Shown: in pieces, positions 26,372-34,850 of the stretch
How positions within the stretch are numbered: the stretch's first letter is position 1
Layout: every line of letters begins with the position of its first letter
NCBI RefSeq assembly: GCF_019802055.1
Contig: NZ_JAHVHW010000006.1
Coordinates: forward strand, 310,001-374,000
Direction of reading: 5' to 3'
Source: Ferrimonas balearica
GTDB taxonomy: Bacteria > Pseudomonadota > Gammaproteobacteria > Enterobacterales > Shewanellaceae
Length of the DNA stretch: 64,000 nucleotides
Translations under genes and position numbers: made by a program
Notes under the pieces: model-generated
Database searches by the model: none
The model's input: the letters and a program-made list of their open reading frames with translations, nothing else
What the model was told of the DNA's origin: nothing

Positions 26372-28132
26372 GTGCCCCCGATGCCCAAATATCTGCTGCC
26401 ACTGCTGCTGAGCCTGATGATGACCCCCGCCCATGGCGCTGATCTGACCGTCGGCGTGCTGGCCAACTGGGGCTACCAGGCCGCCCAGGAGCGCTGGCAG
26501 CCGCTGATGCGTTACCTGGAATCGGAGATCCCCGGCACCCAATTTTCCGTCTATCCCGGCACCTTTGAGCAGCTCAATCAGGCGCTGGAATCGGGCAAGA
26601 TCCAGTTTATTGTTACCAACCCGGGCCAGTACCTCTACCTCTCCAACCAGTACCCTCTGTCCTGGCTGGCCACCATGCGATCACGCCAGCATCACGGCAC
26701 CACTTATGCCATCGGCTCTGCCATTCTGGTGCGGGCGGACAGCCCCTATCGCACCCTCTATGACCTGCAAAACCGCACCGTGGCCGCCTCCGGGCCCCAC
26801 GCTCTGGGGGGCTACCAGGCCGCTGTGGGCCTGATGCGCCAGTTGGGAATGCGACCGGAAACCTTCTTTAAGCAGGTCAACTTCCTTGGCTTCCCGCTGG
26901 ACCCCCTGGTGTACCAGGTGCGCGACCGTCAGGTGGATGCCGCCATCACCCCCTTCTGCACTCTTGAGGAGATGGTGAAGCGAGGGCTGGTGAACCCCGA
27001 GGACTACCGGGTGCTGAACCCCAGTCGTCCCCCGGGCTATGACTGTCAGGTCAGTACCGCGCTCTATCCCAACTGGTCGTTCGCGGCCAGTGAGAGCGTG
27101 GAGATCCGCATCACCAAGGCGATCACCCAGGCATTGATGGACCTGACTCCGGAGCACCCCGCCGCCGTTCAGGGCCAGTTCTGGGGCTGGACCTCCCCCA
27201 TCAGCCAGCTCAAGGTGATCCAGCTGTTCAGCGAACTGCAGGGCAAACCGGAGCGCGTCACCTACTGGCAGCATTTCCAGAACTGGCTTAAGGAGAACCG
27301 CCACTGGGGGATGCTGGCACTGGTGATGTTTCTGGCCGCCACCTTCTACCACTTCTGGCTGGAGTACAAATTCCGCCAGAAGAGTGAAACCCTGGTGAAA
27401 ACCGAGCGGGCGCTGAAGCAGAAAGCGCTGCAGATGGAGCGGCTGCAAAGCGCCGCCATTGTTGGCGAGATCGGCGCGGGTCTGGCCCATGAGATCAACC
27501 AGCCCATCGCGGCCATCACCAACTACAGTGAAGGCGGCATGATGCGGCTGCAGAGCCAGACCAAGCCGGATACCGAGCTGCTGGCACTGCTGGATAAGAT
27601 CCATCAGCAATCCTCCCGCGCCGGGGCGATTGTCCACCGGATCCGCGGTCTGCTGAAGCGGCGGGAAGCGGTGTTCGGCAAAACCAACCTGCTGACCCTG
27701 GTGGATGAGAGCCTGGCCCTGCTGCGGTCCGAAAGTGAGCGGCATGGCATCCCGATCCGCTCCCGGGTAACCGGCGAACCCTATGTGGTGGAAGCGGATG
27801 CGGTGGGGATGCAGCAGGTGATGGTGAACCTGCTGAAGAACAGCCTGGATGCCCTCAAGGCACACCCGCCGGAGCAGCCACCCACCATCTGGATCACCCT
27901 GCACTTTGAGCCCAACCAGGTCACTCTGCAGGTGACGGATAACGGCCCCGGTCTGAGCCAGCCTGGCGAGCAGTTGATGGCGACGTTCATCACCACCAAG
28001 CCTGACGGGCTGGGCCTTGGGCTGGCAATATGCACCGACATCGCCAAGGCCCACGACGGCGAATTCCAGATCGAAAACCACCCGGAAGGCGGCTGCCAGG
28101 CGACCCTATTCCTCCCTCGCCAAACCCGCTGA
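26372..28132 (+). CDS. thsS: Membrane sensor histidine kinase with PhnD-like periplasmic domain, ThsS/TtrS-like
   Basis: The 586-residue sensor has a short signal/anchor (about 1-22) and a periplasmic PhnD-type binding-protein domain (about 24-290, starting DLTVGVLANWGYQAAQERW). One membrane helix follows near 312-332, then a HisKA/HATPase core. The phospho-acceptor is His373 in GLAHEINQPIAAI, the N-box is MVNLLKNSLDAL, and the G-boxes are DNGPGL and GLGLGLAI. This architecture is that of TtrS/ThsS sulfur-oxyanion sensors. The GTG at 26372, seven bases after GGAG, is chosen over an ATG at 26381. It is divergent from thsR and upstream of psrABC. Confidence 0.87.
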   Translation: MPPMPKYLLPLLLSLMMTPAHGADLTVGVLANWGYQAAQERWQPLMRYLESEIPGTQFSVYPGTFEQLNQALESGKIQFIVTNPGQYLYLSNQYPLSWLATMRSRQHHGTTYAIGSAILVRADSPYRTLYDLQNRTVAASGPHALGGYQAAVGLMRQLGMRPETFFKQVNFLGFPLDPLVYQVRDRQVDAAITPFCTLEEMVKRGLVNPEDYRVLNPSRPPGYDCQVSTALYPNWSFAASESVEIRITKAITQALMDLTPEHPAAVQGQFWGWTSPISQLKVIQLFSELQGKPERVTYWQHFQNWLKENRHWGMLALVMFLAATFYHFWLEYKFRQKSETLVKTERALKQKALQMERLQSAAIVGEIGAGLAHEINQPIAAITNYSEGGMMRLQSQTKPDTELLALLDKIHQQSSRAGAIVHRIRGLLKRREAVFGKTNLLTLVDESLALLRSESERHGIPIRSRVTGEPYVVEADAVGMQQVMVNLLKNSLDALKAHPPEQPPTIWITLHFEPNQVTLQVTDNGPGLSQPGEQLMATFITTKPDGLGLGLAICTDIAKAHDGEFQIENHPEGGCQATLFLPRQTR

Positions 28133-28149
28133 ACCACCCCATTTCCGCC

Positions 28150-28167
28150 ATTGTGGTTCACCACAAT
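28150..28167. promoter_or_regulatory. Palindromic operator candidate 1 upstream of psrA
   Basis: ATTGTGGT-TC-ACCACAAT is a perfect 8-2-8 inverted repeat in the thsS-psrA gap. A near copy lies 95 bp downstream. It is the expected kind of site for the ThsR-like regulator. Confidence 0.55.
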
Positions 28168-28178
28168 TGACACCCACC

Positions 28179-28200
28179 GGCGGTCCCTGCAGGGGCCGCC
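28179..28200. other. Hairpin between the two psrA operator candidates
   Basis: GGCGGTCCC and GGGGCCGCC can form a 9-bp stem (one G-T pair) with a TGCA loop. No T-tract follows, so it is at best a weak terminator for thsS. Confidence 0.35.
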
Positions 28201-28244
28201 AGCCTGCCGATCCAGTTCACAAATTCATCAGCTGCACCGGTGAT

Positions 28245-28262
28245 TATGTGGTTTACCACAAT
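28245..28262. promoter_or_regulatory. Palindromic operator candidate 2 upstream of psrA
   Basis: TATGTGGTTTACCACAAT matches site 1 at 16 of 18 positions and keeps TGTGGT-TT-ACCACA as a perfect inverted repeat. Its centre is 95 bp from that of site 1, close to nine helical turns. It ends 108 bases before the psrA ATG. Confidence 0.55.
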
Positions 28263-28370
28263 GTCTGCCTCCCGCCCTCCTTCGGTATCTCTTAACCGAG
28301 TCCGGTGGCACCGCCACCTCAGCAATCGTCATCGCCCGGCACGGAGCCGGGTCGTACAAGGGGAATCGCG

Positions 28371-30650
28371 ATGAAACTCGATCGGCGAACATTCATCAAA
28401 GGGGCCGGTGCCAGCACCGCCGGTTGCGCCCTGGCCACCCTCCTGCCCGGCAGCGTGGGGGCCATGGAGCCCGGCGCACTCAATGCCAAGGGCGAGGAGA
28501 TCGCCAGTATCTGTGAGATGTGCTCCACCCGCTGTCCTATCTCCGCCCGCGTGGTGGGCGAGAAGGCGATGTCCATTCTGGGCAACCCGAAAGCCAAGTC
28601 CTTTGGCGGTGCCGTATGCGCCCGTGGTGGTGCAGGCCACAGCCTGCTGTATGACAAGCAGCGTCTGGTGAAGCCCCTGGTTCGCGCCGGCGAGCGTGGC
28701 GAAGGCAAGTGGAAAACCATCGAGTGGTCTGAGGCGTACCAGATGATCGCCGAGAACCTGAACCGCATTAAAGCGGAGCATGGTCCGGAAGCCGTCGCCT
28801 TCTCCTCCAAGTCCGGTTCCCTCTCCGGTCACCTGTTCCACCTGGCCAAAGCGTTTGGCAGCCCGAACACCTTTACCCACGCCAGCACCTGCCCGGCGGG
28901 TTACGTTGTAGCAGCCAAGGCGATGTTTGGTGGCAAGATCAAACGTGACCTGAGCAACTCCAAGTACATCATCAACTTCGGCCACAACCTGTACGAAGGG
29001 ATCAACATGTCCGAGACCCGCGGCATGATGAAAGCCCAGATGGACAAAGGTGCCAAGCTGGTGGTGTTTGAGCCGCGCTTCTCCATCGTTGCCGACAAGG
29101 CGGACGAGTGGTACGCCATCAAACCCGGCACCGACGTGACCGTTGCGCTGGCCCTGTGCCACGTCCTGATTGAGGACAACCTCTACGACAAGGCCTTTGT
29201 TGAGCAGTATGTTGAAGGGTTCGACGCCTTCGCCGCGGAGATGAAAGCCTACACCCCGGAGTGGGCGGAGCGGATCAGCGATGTGCCTGCCGCGGACATT
29301 CGCCGTATCGCCCATGAGTACGCTGCGGCCGCCCCCCATGCCGTGGTCGACTTCGGTCACCGCGCCTCCTTCACCACCGAAGAGTTCGAGCTGCGCCGCG
29401 CCCTGTACGCCGCCAACGTGCTGATAGGTAACATCGAGCGTAAGGGTGGCCTCTACTTCGGTAAGAAAGCGGGCACCTACAACAAGCTGGCTGGCGCTAA
29501 TGTCACGCCCTCTCTCGGCAAGCCCGGCGTGGAAGGGATGCCCAAAGCCAACGCCAAGCGCATCGACCAGGTGGATGAGCAGTACGCTCTGTGCTGGTCC
29601 TCCGGCGGCATCTACCAGACCGTACTGGATGCCACTCTGGAAGGCGTGCCCTACCACCTCAAAGGTTGGGTGATCAGCCGTTCCAACCCGATGCAGACCA
29701 TGACCGACCGCAGCCGCGTGGTGGAAGCGCTGAAGAAGCTGGATTTCGTGGTGGCCTGCGACGTCTACATCAGCGAAACCGCCGCTTACGCCGACCTCAT
29801 CCTGCCCGAGTGCACCTACCTCGAGCGTGACGAGGAGGTCAGCGACAAATCCGGCAAGAACCCCGCCTACTACGTCCGTCAGCAAGTGGTGGATGTGCTG
29901 GGTGATGCCAAGCCCTCCTGGCAGATCTGGAAAGAGCTGGGCGATGCCCTCGGCCTGAGCCAGTTCTTCCCCTGGGACAGCATGGAAGCCCTGCAGATGG
30001 TGCAGGTGAAAGGCGACGCCAAGTGGCTGCAGGAGATCAAATCGGAAGGCTTCGTCAGCTACGGCAAACCGCTGATGCTGCGTGAAACCAAGATGGTGAG
30101 TGACTTTGTCGCAGCTTACCCGGAAGCCCGCACTCCGGATGCCGACGGCACCTACAGCAGCGCGCTGACCTTCAAGACCCCCAGCGGCAAGATCGAGCTG
30201 ACCTCCGCCAAAGTGGAAGGGATGGCACCGGGTCGCGGTGTGATCCGCTATCGCGAAGTGCGCCTGAAGCAGGCTGACGAACTGTTCTTTATCCAGGGCA
30301 AGGTGGCCATCCACACCAACGCCGCCACCCACAACATCCCGATGCTGGCCAACCTGATGTCCGACAACGCGGTGTGGATCCACCCGCTTACCGCCAGTCA
30401 GCTTGGCATCGAAAACGGCGATCCCATCCGTCTGCACAACGACACCGGCAGCGAAGAGGGCCACGCCCTGGTGACCCCGGGTATCCGTCCTGACACCGTG
30501 TTCGCCTACATGGGCTTCGGCTCCAAGAACAAGGAGCTGGCCCGTGCCACCGGACGCGGCGTGCACTGCGGCAACCTGCTGCCCCACGTGACCTCCCCGG
30601 TGACCGGCATGAACCTGCACACCACCGGCGTCAAGATCAGCAAGCGTTAA
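28371..30650 (+). CDS. psrA: Polysulfide/thiosulfate reductase molybdopterin subunit PsrA
   Basis: The 759-residue molybdopterin oxidoreductase has a twin-arginine signal (DRRTFIKGAG, cleaved near residue 34). The [4Fe-4S] motif CEMCSTRC plus a Cys in GGAVCARGG is present, and the likely molybdenum ligand Cys is in THASTCPAGY. Size and motifs match PsrA/PhsA, which reduce polysulfide, elemental sulfur or thiosulfate in the periplasm. The adjacent ThsSR-like system suggests thiosulfate; the NrfD-type membrane subunit points to the Psr architecture. The ATG at 28371 follows AAGGGGA. Two small hairpins (28304-28318 and 28335-28351) precede it. Confidence 0.88.
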   Translation: MKLDRRTFIKGAGASTAGCALATLLPGSVGAMEPGALNAKGEEIASICEMCSTRCPISARVVGEKAMSILGNPKAKSFGGAVCARGGAGHSLLYDKQRLVKPLVRAGERGEGKWKTIEWSEAYQMIAENLNRIKAEHGPEAVAFSSKSGSLSGHLFHLAKAFGSPNTFTHASTCPAGYVVAAKAMFGGKIKRDLSNSKYIINFGHNLYEGINMSETRGMMKAQMDKGAKLVVFEPRFSIVADKADEWYAIKPGTDVTVALALCHVLIEDNLYDKAFVEQYVEGFDAFAAEMKAYTPEWAERISDVPAADIRRIAHEYAAAAPHAVVDFGHRASFTTEEFELRRALYAANVLIGNIERKGGLYFGKKAGTYNKLAGANVTPSLGKPGVEGMPKANAKRIDQVDEQYALCWSSGGIYQTVLDATLEGVPYHLKGWVISRSNPMQTMTDRSRVVEALKKLDFVVACDVYISETAAYADLILPECTYLERDEEVSDKSGKNPAYYVRQQVVDVLGDAKPSWQIWKELGDALGLSQFFPWDSMEALQMVQVKGDAKWLQEIKSEGFVSYGKPLMLRETKMVSDFVAAYPEARTPDADGTYSSALTFKTPSGKIELTSAKVEGMAPGRGVIRYREVRLKQADELFFIQGKVAIHTNAATHNIPMLANLMSDNAVWIHPLTASQLGIENGDPIRLHNDTGSEEGHALVTPGIRPDTVFAYMGFGSKNKELARATGRGVHCGNLLPHVTSPVTGMNLHTTGVKISKR

Positions 30651-30662
30651 TCGGAGATGGCA

Positions 30663-31235
30663 ATGAACAAGCGTTATGTGATGGTGCACGACGAGAACAA
30701 GTGCATCGGCTGCCAGGCCTGCAACGTGGCCTGCCGCAGTGAGAACCAGACACCGGAAGGCGTCACCCGATTGCAGGTCCGTATTGAAGGGCCCCACGGC
30801 AACTTCCCGAACCTGCACTTCAAATACAACCGCGTCTCCTGCGAGCAGTGTGAAGACGCCCCCTGCGTGAAGGTGTGCCCGACCGGCGCCGCTTACGTAG
30901 GCGAAGACGGCATCATCTCCATCAAGGAAGAGAAGTGCGTCGGCTGCCTCTACTGCGTCGCGGCCTGCCCCTACAAAGTGCGCTTTATCAACCCGGAAAC
31001 CCGGGTACCGGACAAGTGCAACTTCTGTAAGGACACCCGTCTGGCCCGTGGCGAACTGCCCGCCTGTGTCAGCGTCTGCCCGACCCAGGCACTGACCTTT
31101 GGCGACGCCAACGACCCCAACAGCCCGGTGCGCGAGCTGCTGGACACATCCATCAATTTCCAGAACAAGGCCCATCTGGGCACCAAGCCTCGGGTGTACC
31201 GCATCCCGGGCCGTAAGGGAGGGATCACCGCATGA
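30663..31235 (+). CDS. psrB: Polysulfide/thiosulfate reductase iron-sulfur subunit PsrB
   Basis: The 190-residue electron-transfer subunit has sixteen cysteines in four ferredoxin-like groups: CIGCQACNVAC, CEQCEDAPCVKVCPTGA, CVGCLYCVAACPY and CNFCKDTRLARGELPACVSVCP. It bridges the quinol-oxidising PsrC to PsrA. The ATG at 30663 has GGAG six bases upstream; an ATG at 30657 is too close to that ribosome binding site. It overlaps psrC by four bases and follows psrA by 12. Confidence 0.92.
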   Translation: MNKRYVMVHDENKCIGCQACNVACRSENQTPEGVTRLQVRIEGPHGNFPNLHFKYNRVSCEQCEDAPCVKVCPTGAAYVGEDGIISIKEEKCVGCLYCVAACPYKVRFINPETRVPDKCNFCKDTRLARGELPACVSVCPTQALTFGDANDPNSPVRELLDTSINFQNKAHLGTKPRVYRIPGRKGGITA

Positions 31236-32179
31236 ACAATATCTGGGGCGACATGTCGCAATACGATCCCGTCGTGTGGAACTGGATCATCGCCGTCTAC
31301 CTGTTTATGGCGGGCCTCTCCGCCGGCAGCCTGCTGGTGGCCATTGGTCTGCGTTGGTACAAGGAGAAGCGCGGTCTGCCGGTTGAGGGACTGCCGGTGA
31401 TCAAGGCCTCCGCCCTGATCGGCCCGCTGGCGATCTGTGCCGGTATGGCGCTGCTGGTGCTGGACCTGACCAAACCGTTTGAGTTCTACCTCATCCTGAT
31501 CAACTACAACCTGACCTCGGTGATGGCCTGGGGTGTGATCGCGCTGCTGGTCTACATCCCTCTGGTGTTCATCTACTCCGCGCTGGTGTTTGAACGACCG
31601 CTGGTGGAGAAGGTACCTGCCCTGGCTGGCCTGCTGCGAGTTGCCCGCACCATGGAGGGCACTCTGCTCAAGCTGATCTTCGCCCTGGCTCTGGCGGTGG
31701 GCGTCTATACCGGCTTCCTGCTGTCGGCGATGGTGAGCTACCCGATCCTCAACACGGCCGTACTGCCTGCGCTGTTCCTGGCCTCGGCCCTGAGCGTGGG
31801 CTCTGCCGGTAACATCCTGGTGGCCACCCTGTTCTTCAACAAGAGCGGCTCAGACTGCATCGAGCAGGTGCACCGCATCGAGTACCCGGTGGCCTTCAAC
31901 GAAGCCCTCTGCCTGGTGCTGCTGTTTGTCGGCCTGAACTTCTCCGGTCCGGCCGCACAGGCTGCCACCGCCGCCATCACCACCGGCACCTGGGCCAGCG
32001 TGTTCTGGATCGGCGTGGTGGGCCTGGGTCTGGCGGTGCCAGTGCTGGCCAGTGTTCTCACCCCGGCCAAACTGAAGCACAGCCGCGGCTTCCTGATCGC
32101 TGTCTCCTGCTGCACCATCATCGGGGTGCTCTCCCTCCGCCACTTCGTGGTGTACGCCGGACAGAGCTACATCAGCTGA
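31232..32179 (+). CDS. psrC: NrfD-family quinol-oxidising membrane subunit PsrC
   Basis: The 315-residue integral membrane protein has about eight or nine hydrophobic helices. Its length and N-terminal WNWIIAVYLFMAGLSAGSLL are typical of NrfD/PsrC proteins, which take electrons from menaquinol and anchor the PsrAB module. This contrasts with PhsC of Salmonella, a shorter b-haem protein. Its start overlaps psrB (ATGA). The operon ends at a strong terminator. Confidence 0.9.
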   Translation: MNNIWGDMSQYDPVVWNWIIAVYLFMAGLSAGSLLVAIGLRWYKEKRGLPVEGLPVIKASALIGPLAICAGMALLVLDLTKPFEFYLILINYNLTSVMAWGVIALLVYIPLVFIYSALVFERPLVEKVPALAGLLRVARTMEGTLLKLIFALALAVGVYTGFLLSAMVSYPILNTAVLPALFLASALSVGSAGNILVATLFFNKSGSDCIEQVHRIEYPVAFNEALCLVLLFVGLNFSGPAAQAATAAITTGTWASVFWIGVVGLGLAVPVLASVLTPAKLKHSRGFLIAVSCCTIIGVLSLRHFVVYAGQSYIS

Positions 32180-32200
32180 TCCCTGCTTGAATCAGCAACT

Positions 32201-32228
32201 AAAAACCCCCGCACCTGCGGGGGTTTTT
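32201..32228 (+). terminator. Intrinsic terminator after psrC
   Basis: AAAAACCCCCGCA-CC-TGCGGGGGTTTTT forms a long perfect stem ending in T-rich sequence. It can also act on the minus strand for the convergent nitronate monooxygenase gene. Confidence 0.88.
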
Positions 32229-32290
32229 GTGTTTCAGTCTCTCTTCGCCCTAAGGGCACCATTACCGGTTCATGGCTGATCGCTGGCGTC

Positions 32291-33355
32291 TTATGCCAAA
32301 CCGAGCTCCTCAATCAGGGCCGCCATCAACTGCGCTGCCGTCATCTTTCTCGCCCTGGGCGCGCCGGTACCGGCCCAGTGGGCGGCAAACTCGTGGTTAT
32401 CCCGTCGGGTCGCCAGCGCATGCAGCCGTTTGGCAGCATCGTATGCAATTGGGTAGGCGGGCGGTACAACGGCGGGATCGCTGTCGCAGTGCGTCATAAA
32501 GCGATTGGCAATGCCCCGGGCGGGACGTCCGGACAGTACGGCGGTCATCCGGGTTTCCCCGGCATACTCGCTCTGCAACCGGGCCCGGTAACCGGCGTTG
32601 GCCGCAGACTCGGGACAGAGGATAAAGGCGGTGCCCAGCTGCGCGGCAGCGGCCCCGTGAGCCAGCATTGTGCGGATATCATGACCATCCATAATGCCCC
32701 CGGCGGCGATCACCGGAAGCGAAGTACGGCTGACCAGAATCCGCACAAGGTCGACGGTTGGCAGTGCCTTGTCCGGCCCTTCGGGGTCAAAGATCCCACG
32801 ATGACCACCCGCTTCAATCCCCTGGGCCACAATCCCCCCCACACCGGCAGCCTCTATCTGTTCCGCCTCCTCCACGCTGGTGGCGGTGGCCAGGGTGTGG
32901 ATCCCCGCCTGTCGCAGTGCAGACAGGCGATCCCCATCCGGAATACCGAAGTGAAAGCTCACCACCGCAGGCCGCTCTGCCAGCAGCATCTCCAGCATGG
33001 CATCATCCTGAAGAAAGCTGGGATAGAGGGTGTCCAGTTGGGCGGGTGGTTCGGCGCCCATCTCGGTAAACAGGGGAGACAGGTGAGCCAGCCAGTCCGC
33101 TTCCCGCTGGGCATTGCGCAGCGGCGGCTGATGGCAGAACAGATTGACATTAAAAGGCGCATCGGTTTCCGCCCGGGTCGCGACGATCGATTGGCGAGCT
33201 TGCTCGACCGTGCTGGCGCCAAGGCCCAGAGACCCCAGCCCGCCGGCATTGGATACCGCAGCGGCAAGAGCGGGTGTGGATACGCCCGCCATCGGCGCCT
33301 GAATGATGGGATAACGCAGGCCCAACCGGGCCAGCAAGGGGTGGATTACGGTCAC
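32291..33355 (-). CDS. Nitronate monooxygenase (2-nitropropane dioxygenase family)
   Basis: The 354-residue FMN-dependent TIM-barrel enzyme starts with the family pattern YPIIQAPMAGVSTPALAAAVSNAGGLGSL (about 15-44). Further on are the catalytic-His segment GIEAGGHRGIF and the phosphate-binding PVIAAGGIMDG and AAAAQLGTAFI. It oxidises alkyl nitronates, such as propionate 3-nitronate, and protects against these toxins. The native substrate is unknown. It is a single gene, convergent with psrC. Confidence 0.87.
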   Translation of the reverse strand: MTVIHPLLARLGLRYPIIQAPMAGVSTPALAAAVSNAGGLGSLGLGASTVEQARQSIVATRAETDAPFNVNLFCHQPPLRNAQREADWLAHLSPLFTEMGAEPPAQLDTLYPSFLQDDAMLEMLLAERPAVVSFHFGIPDGDRLSALRQAGIHTLATATSVEEAEQIEAAGVGGIVAQGIEAGGHRGIFDPEGPDKALPTVDLVRILVSRTSLPVIAAGGIMDGHDIRTMLAHGAAAAQLGTAFILCPESAANAGYRARLQSEYAGETRMTAVLSGRPARGIANRFMTHCDSDPAVVPPAYPIAYDAAKRLHALATRRDNHEFAAHWAGTGAPRARKMTAAQLMAALIEELGLA

Positions 33356-33537
33356 GGGATCTCCTTCTCCGCTGCGTGTCGGCTTAACCCATTAGGACCA
33401 AAAAACTCGGTCACGGCAATCCGCCTTTGGGCCCATCCTGTTAATTTCCCTGTTTCAGACTTTGATGCGGGAGGAACAATCCACACCCCCCTTCAAATCA
33501 GGTTCCAAAGGCGAAGTGATCGCCAACCTGCAAAAAC

Positions 33538-33564
33538 AAAAACGGCACCTTAAGGTGCCGTTTT
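33538..33564. terminator. Terminator after the class V aminotransferase
   Basis: ACGGCACC-TT-AAGGTGCCGT forms a long stem bracketed by A-runs and T-runs. On the minus strand TTTTTGTTTTTG follows. Confidence 0.85.
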
Positions 33565-33580
33565 CTTGCTATCAAAGCGC

Positions 33581-34711
33581 TTATTGGCGCGCTTCGTTCA
33601 TCACCTGTTCCAGCGCCGCCAGACAGAGGGTGACGTTCTCCTCCCGGGCCGCGTAGCCCATCAGGCCAATACGCCAGGCTTTACCGGCGAGGTCACCCAG
33701 ACCGGCACCGATCTCCAGGTTAAAGCGGTTAAGCAGGGCGCTGCGTACGGCGGCATCGTCGATACCCTCTGGGATATAGACGGCATTCAGCTGCGGCAGG
33801 CGATAGGCTTCCTCCACCACGAAGTTCAGACCCAGCTTATCCAGACCTGCCTTGAGTTTGTCGTGCATGGTGCGGTGGCGGGCCCAGGCGTTCTCCAGCC
33901 CCTCCTCCTGCAGCAGACGCAGGGATTCGTGCAGGGCGTAGAGACTGTTTACCGGGGCGGTGTGGTGGTAGCTGCGCTTACCATCACCGGACCAATACGC
34001 CATCACCAGGGATTGGTCGAGGAACCAGCTGGAGATCGGCGCCTGACGGGCCTTCAGCTTCTCCACCGCGCGGGGAGAGAAGGAGACCGGTGCCAGACCG
34101 GGCACACAGGAGAGGCACTTCTGGCTGCCGGAGTAGATGGCGTCGATGCCCCACTCGTCCACCTTCAGCTCCACCCCACCGAGGGAGGTGACCGCGTCGA
34201 CAATGGAGAGCACATCGTGCTCGCGGGCCAAAGCGCAGAGGGCTTTGGCATCGGACAGGGCACCGGTGGAGGTTTCGGCGTGCACAAAGGCGAGGAACTT
34301 GGCGTCCGGGTGCTGATTCAGCGCGTCCGCCACTTTGTCGACGGAAACCGGCGTGCCCCAGGCATCATCCACCACCACCGCTTCGCCACCAAGACGCTCG
34401 ACGTTCTGACGCATCCGCTCTCCGAACACGCCGTTACGGCAGACGATCACCTTATCACCCGGCTCCATTAGATTGACGAAGCAGGTCTCCATGCCCGCGC
34501 TGCCCGGGGCTGAAACGGCGATGGTAAAGGCATTCTCAGTCTGGAAGGCATACTGCAGCAGCGCTTTTACCTCATCCATCATGCCGACAAAGGCGGGGTC
34601 TAAGTGACCGATGGTGGGCTTGCCCAGAGCGTGCAGTACTTGCGGGTGTACGTCGGAGGGACCCGGGCCCATCAGGGTCCGGCGCGGTGGGTTAAAAGGT
34701 TGGATTATCAT
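33581..34711 (-). CDS. Class V aminotransferase, alanine-glyoxylate / serine-pyruvate type
   Basis: The 376-residue fold-type I PLP enzyme has the N-terminal LMGPGPSDVHPQVL, the cofactor region SAPGSAGMETCFVNL, the Asp in IVDAVTSLGG and the Schiff-base Lys in YSGSQKCLS. It is closest in pattern to alanine-glyoxylate or serine-glyoxylate aminotransferases. These move amino groups between alanine or serine and glyoxylate or pyruvate. It stands alone, with terminators on both sides. The exact amino donor cannot be told. Confidence 0.83.
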   Translation of the reverse strand: MIIQPFNPPRRTLMGPGPSDVHPQVLHALGKPTIGHLDPAFVGMMDEVKALLQYAFQTENAFTIAVSAPGSAGMETCFVNLMEPGDKVIVCRNGVFGERMRQNVERLGGEAVVVDDAWGTPVSVDKVADALNQHPDAKFLAFVHAETSTGALSDAKALCALAREHDVLSIVDAVTSLGGVELKVDEWGIDAIYSGSQKCLSCVPGLAPVSFSPRAVEKLKARQAPISSWFLDQSLVMAYWSGDGKRSYHHTAPVNSLYALHESLRLLQEEGLENAWARHRTMHDKLKAGLDKLGLNFVVEEAYRLPQLNAVYIPEGIDDAAVRSALLNRFNLEIGAGLGDLAGKAWRIGLMGYAAREENVTLCLAALEQVMNEARQ

Positions 34712-34800
34712 CGCTGGCGATTCCTGCTCGTTGACGCAAATTTCAGGGTCAGATGCATCACGTTACCATAGATCTCCGGCACTTTTCGGCGAACTGAGCA

Positions 34801-34830
34801 TAAAAAAACCGGCGCGGTGCGCCGGTTTTT
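34801..34830. terminator. Terminator after the RND pump gene
   Basis: AAACCGGCGC-GGT-GCGCCGGTTT is a strong stem with A/T flanks on both sides. It closes the adaptor-pump operon. Confidence 0.87.
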
Positions 34831-34850
34831 GTGTCGGGATTTTTCAACCC

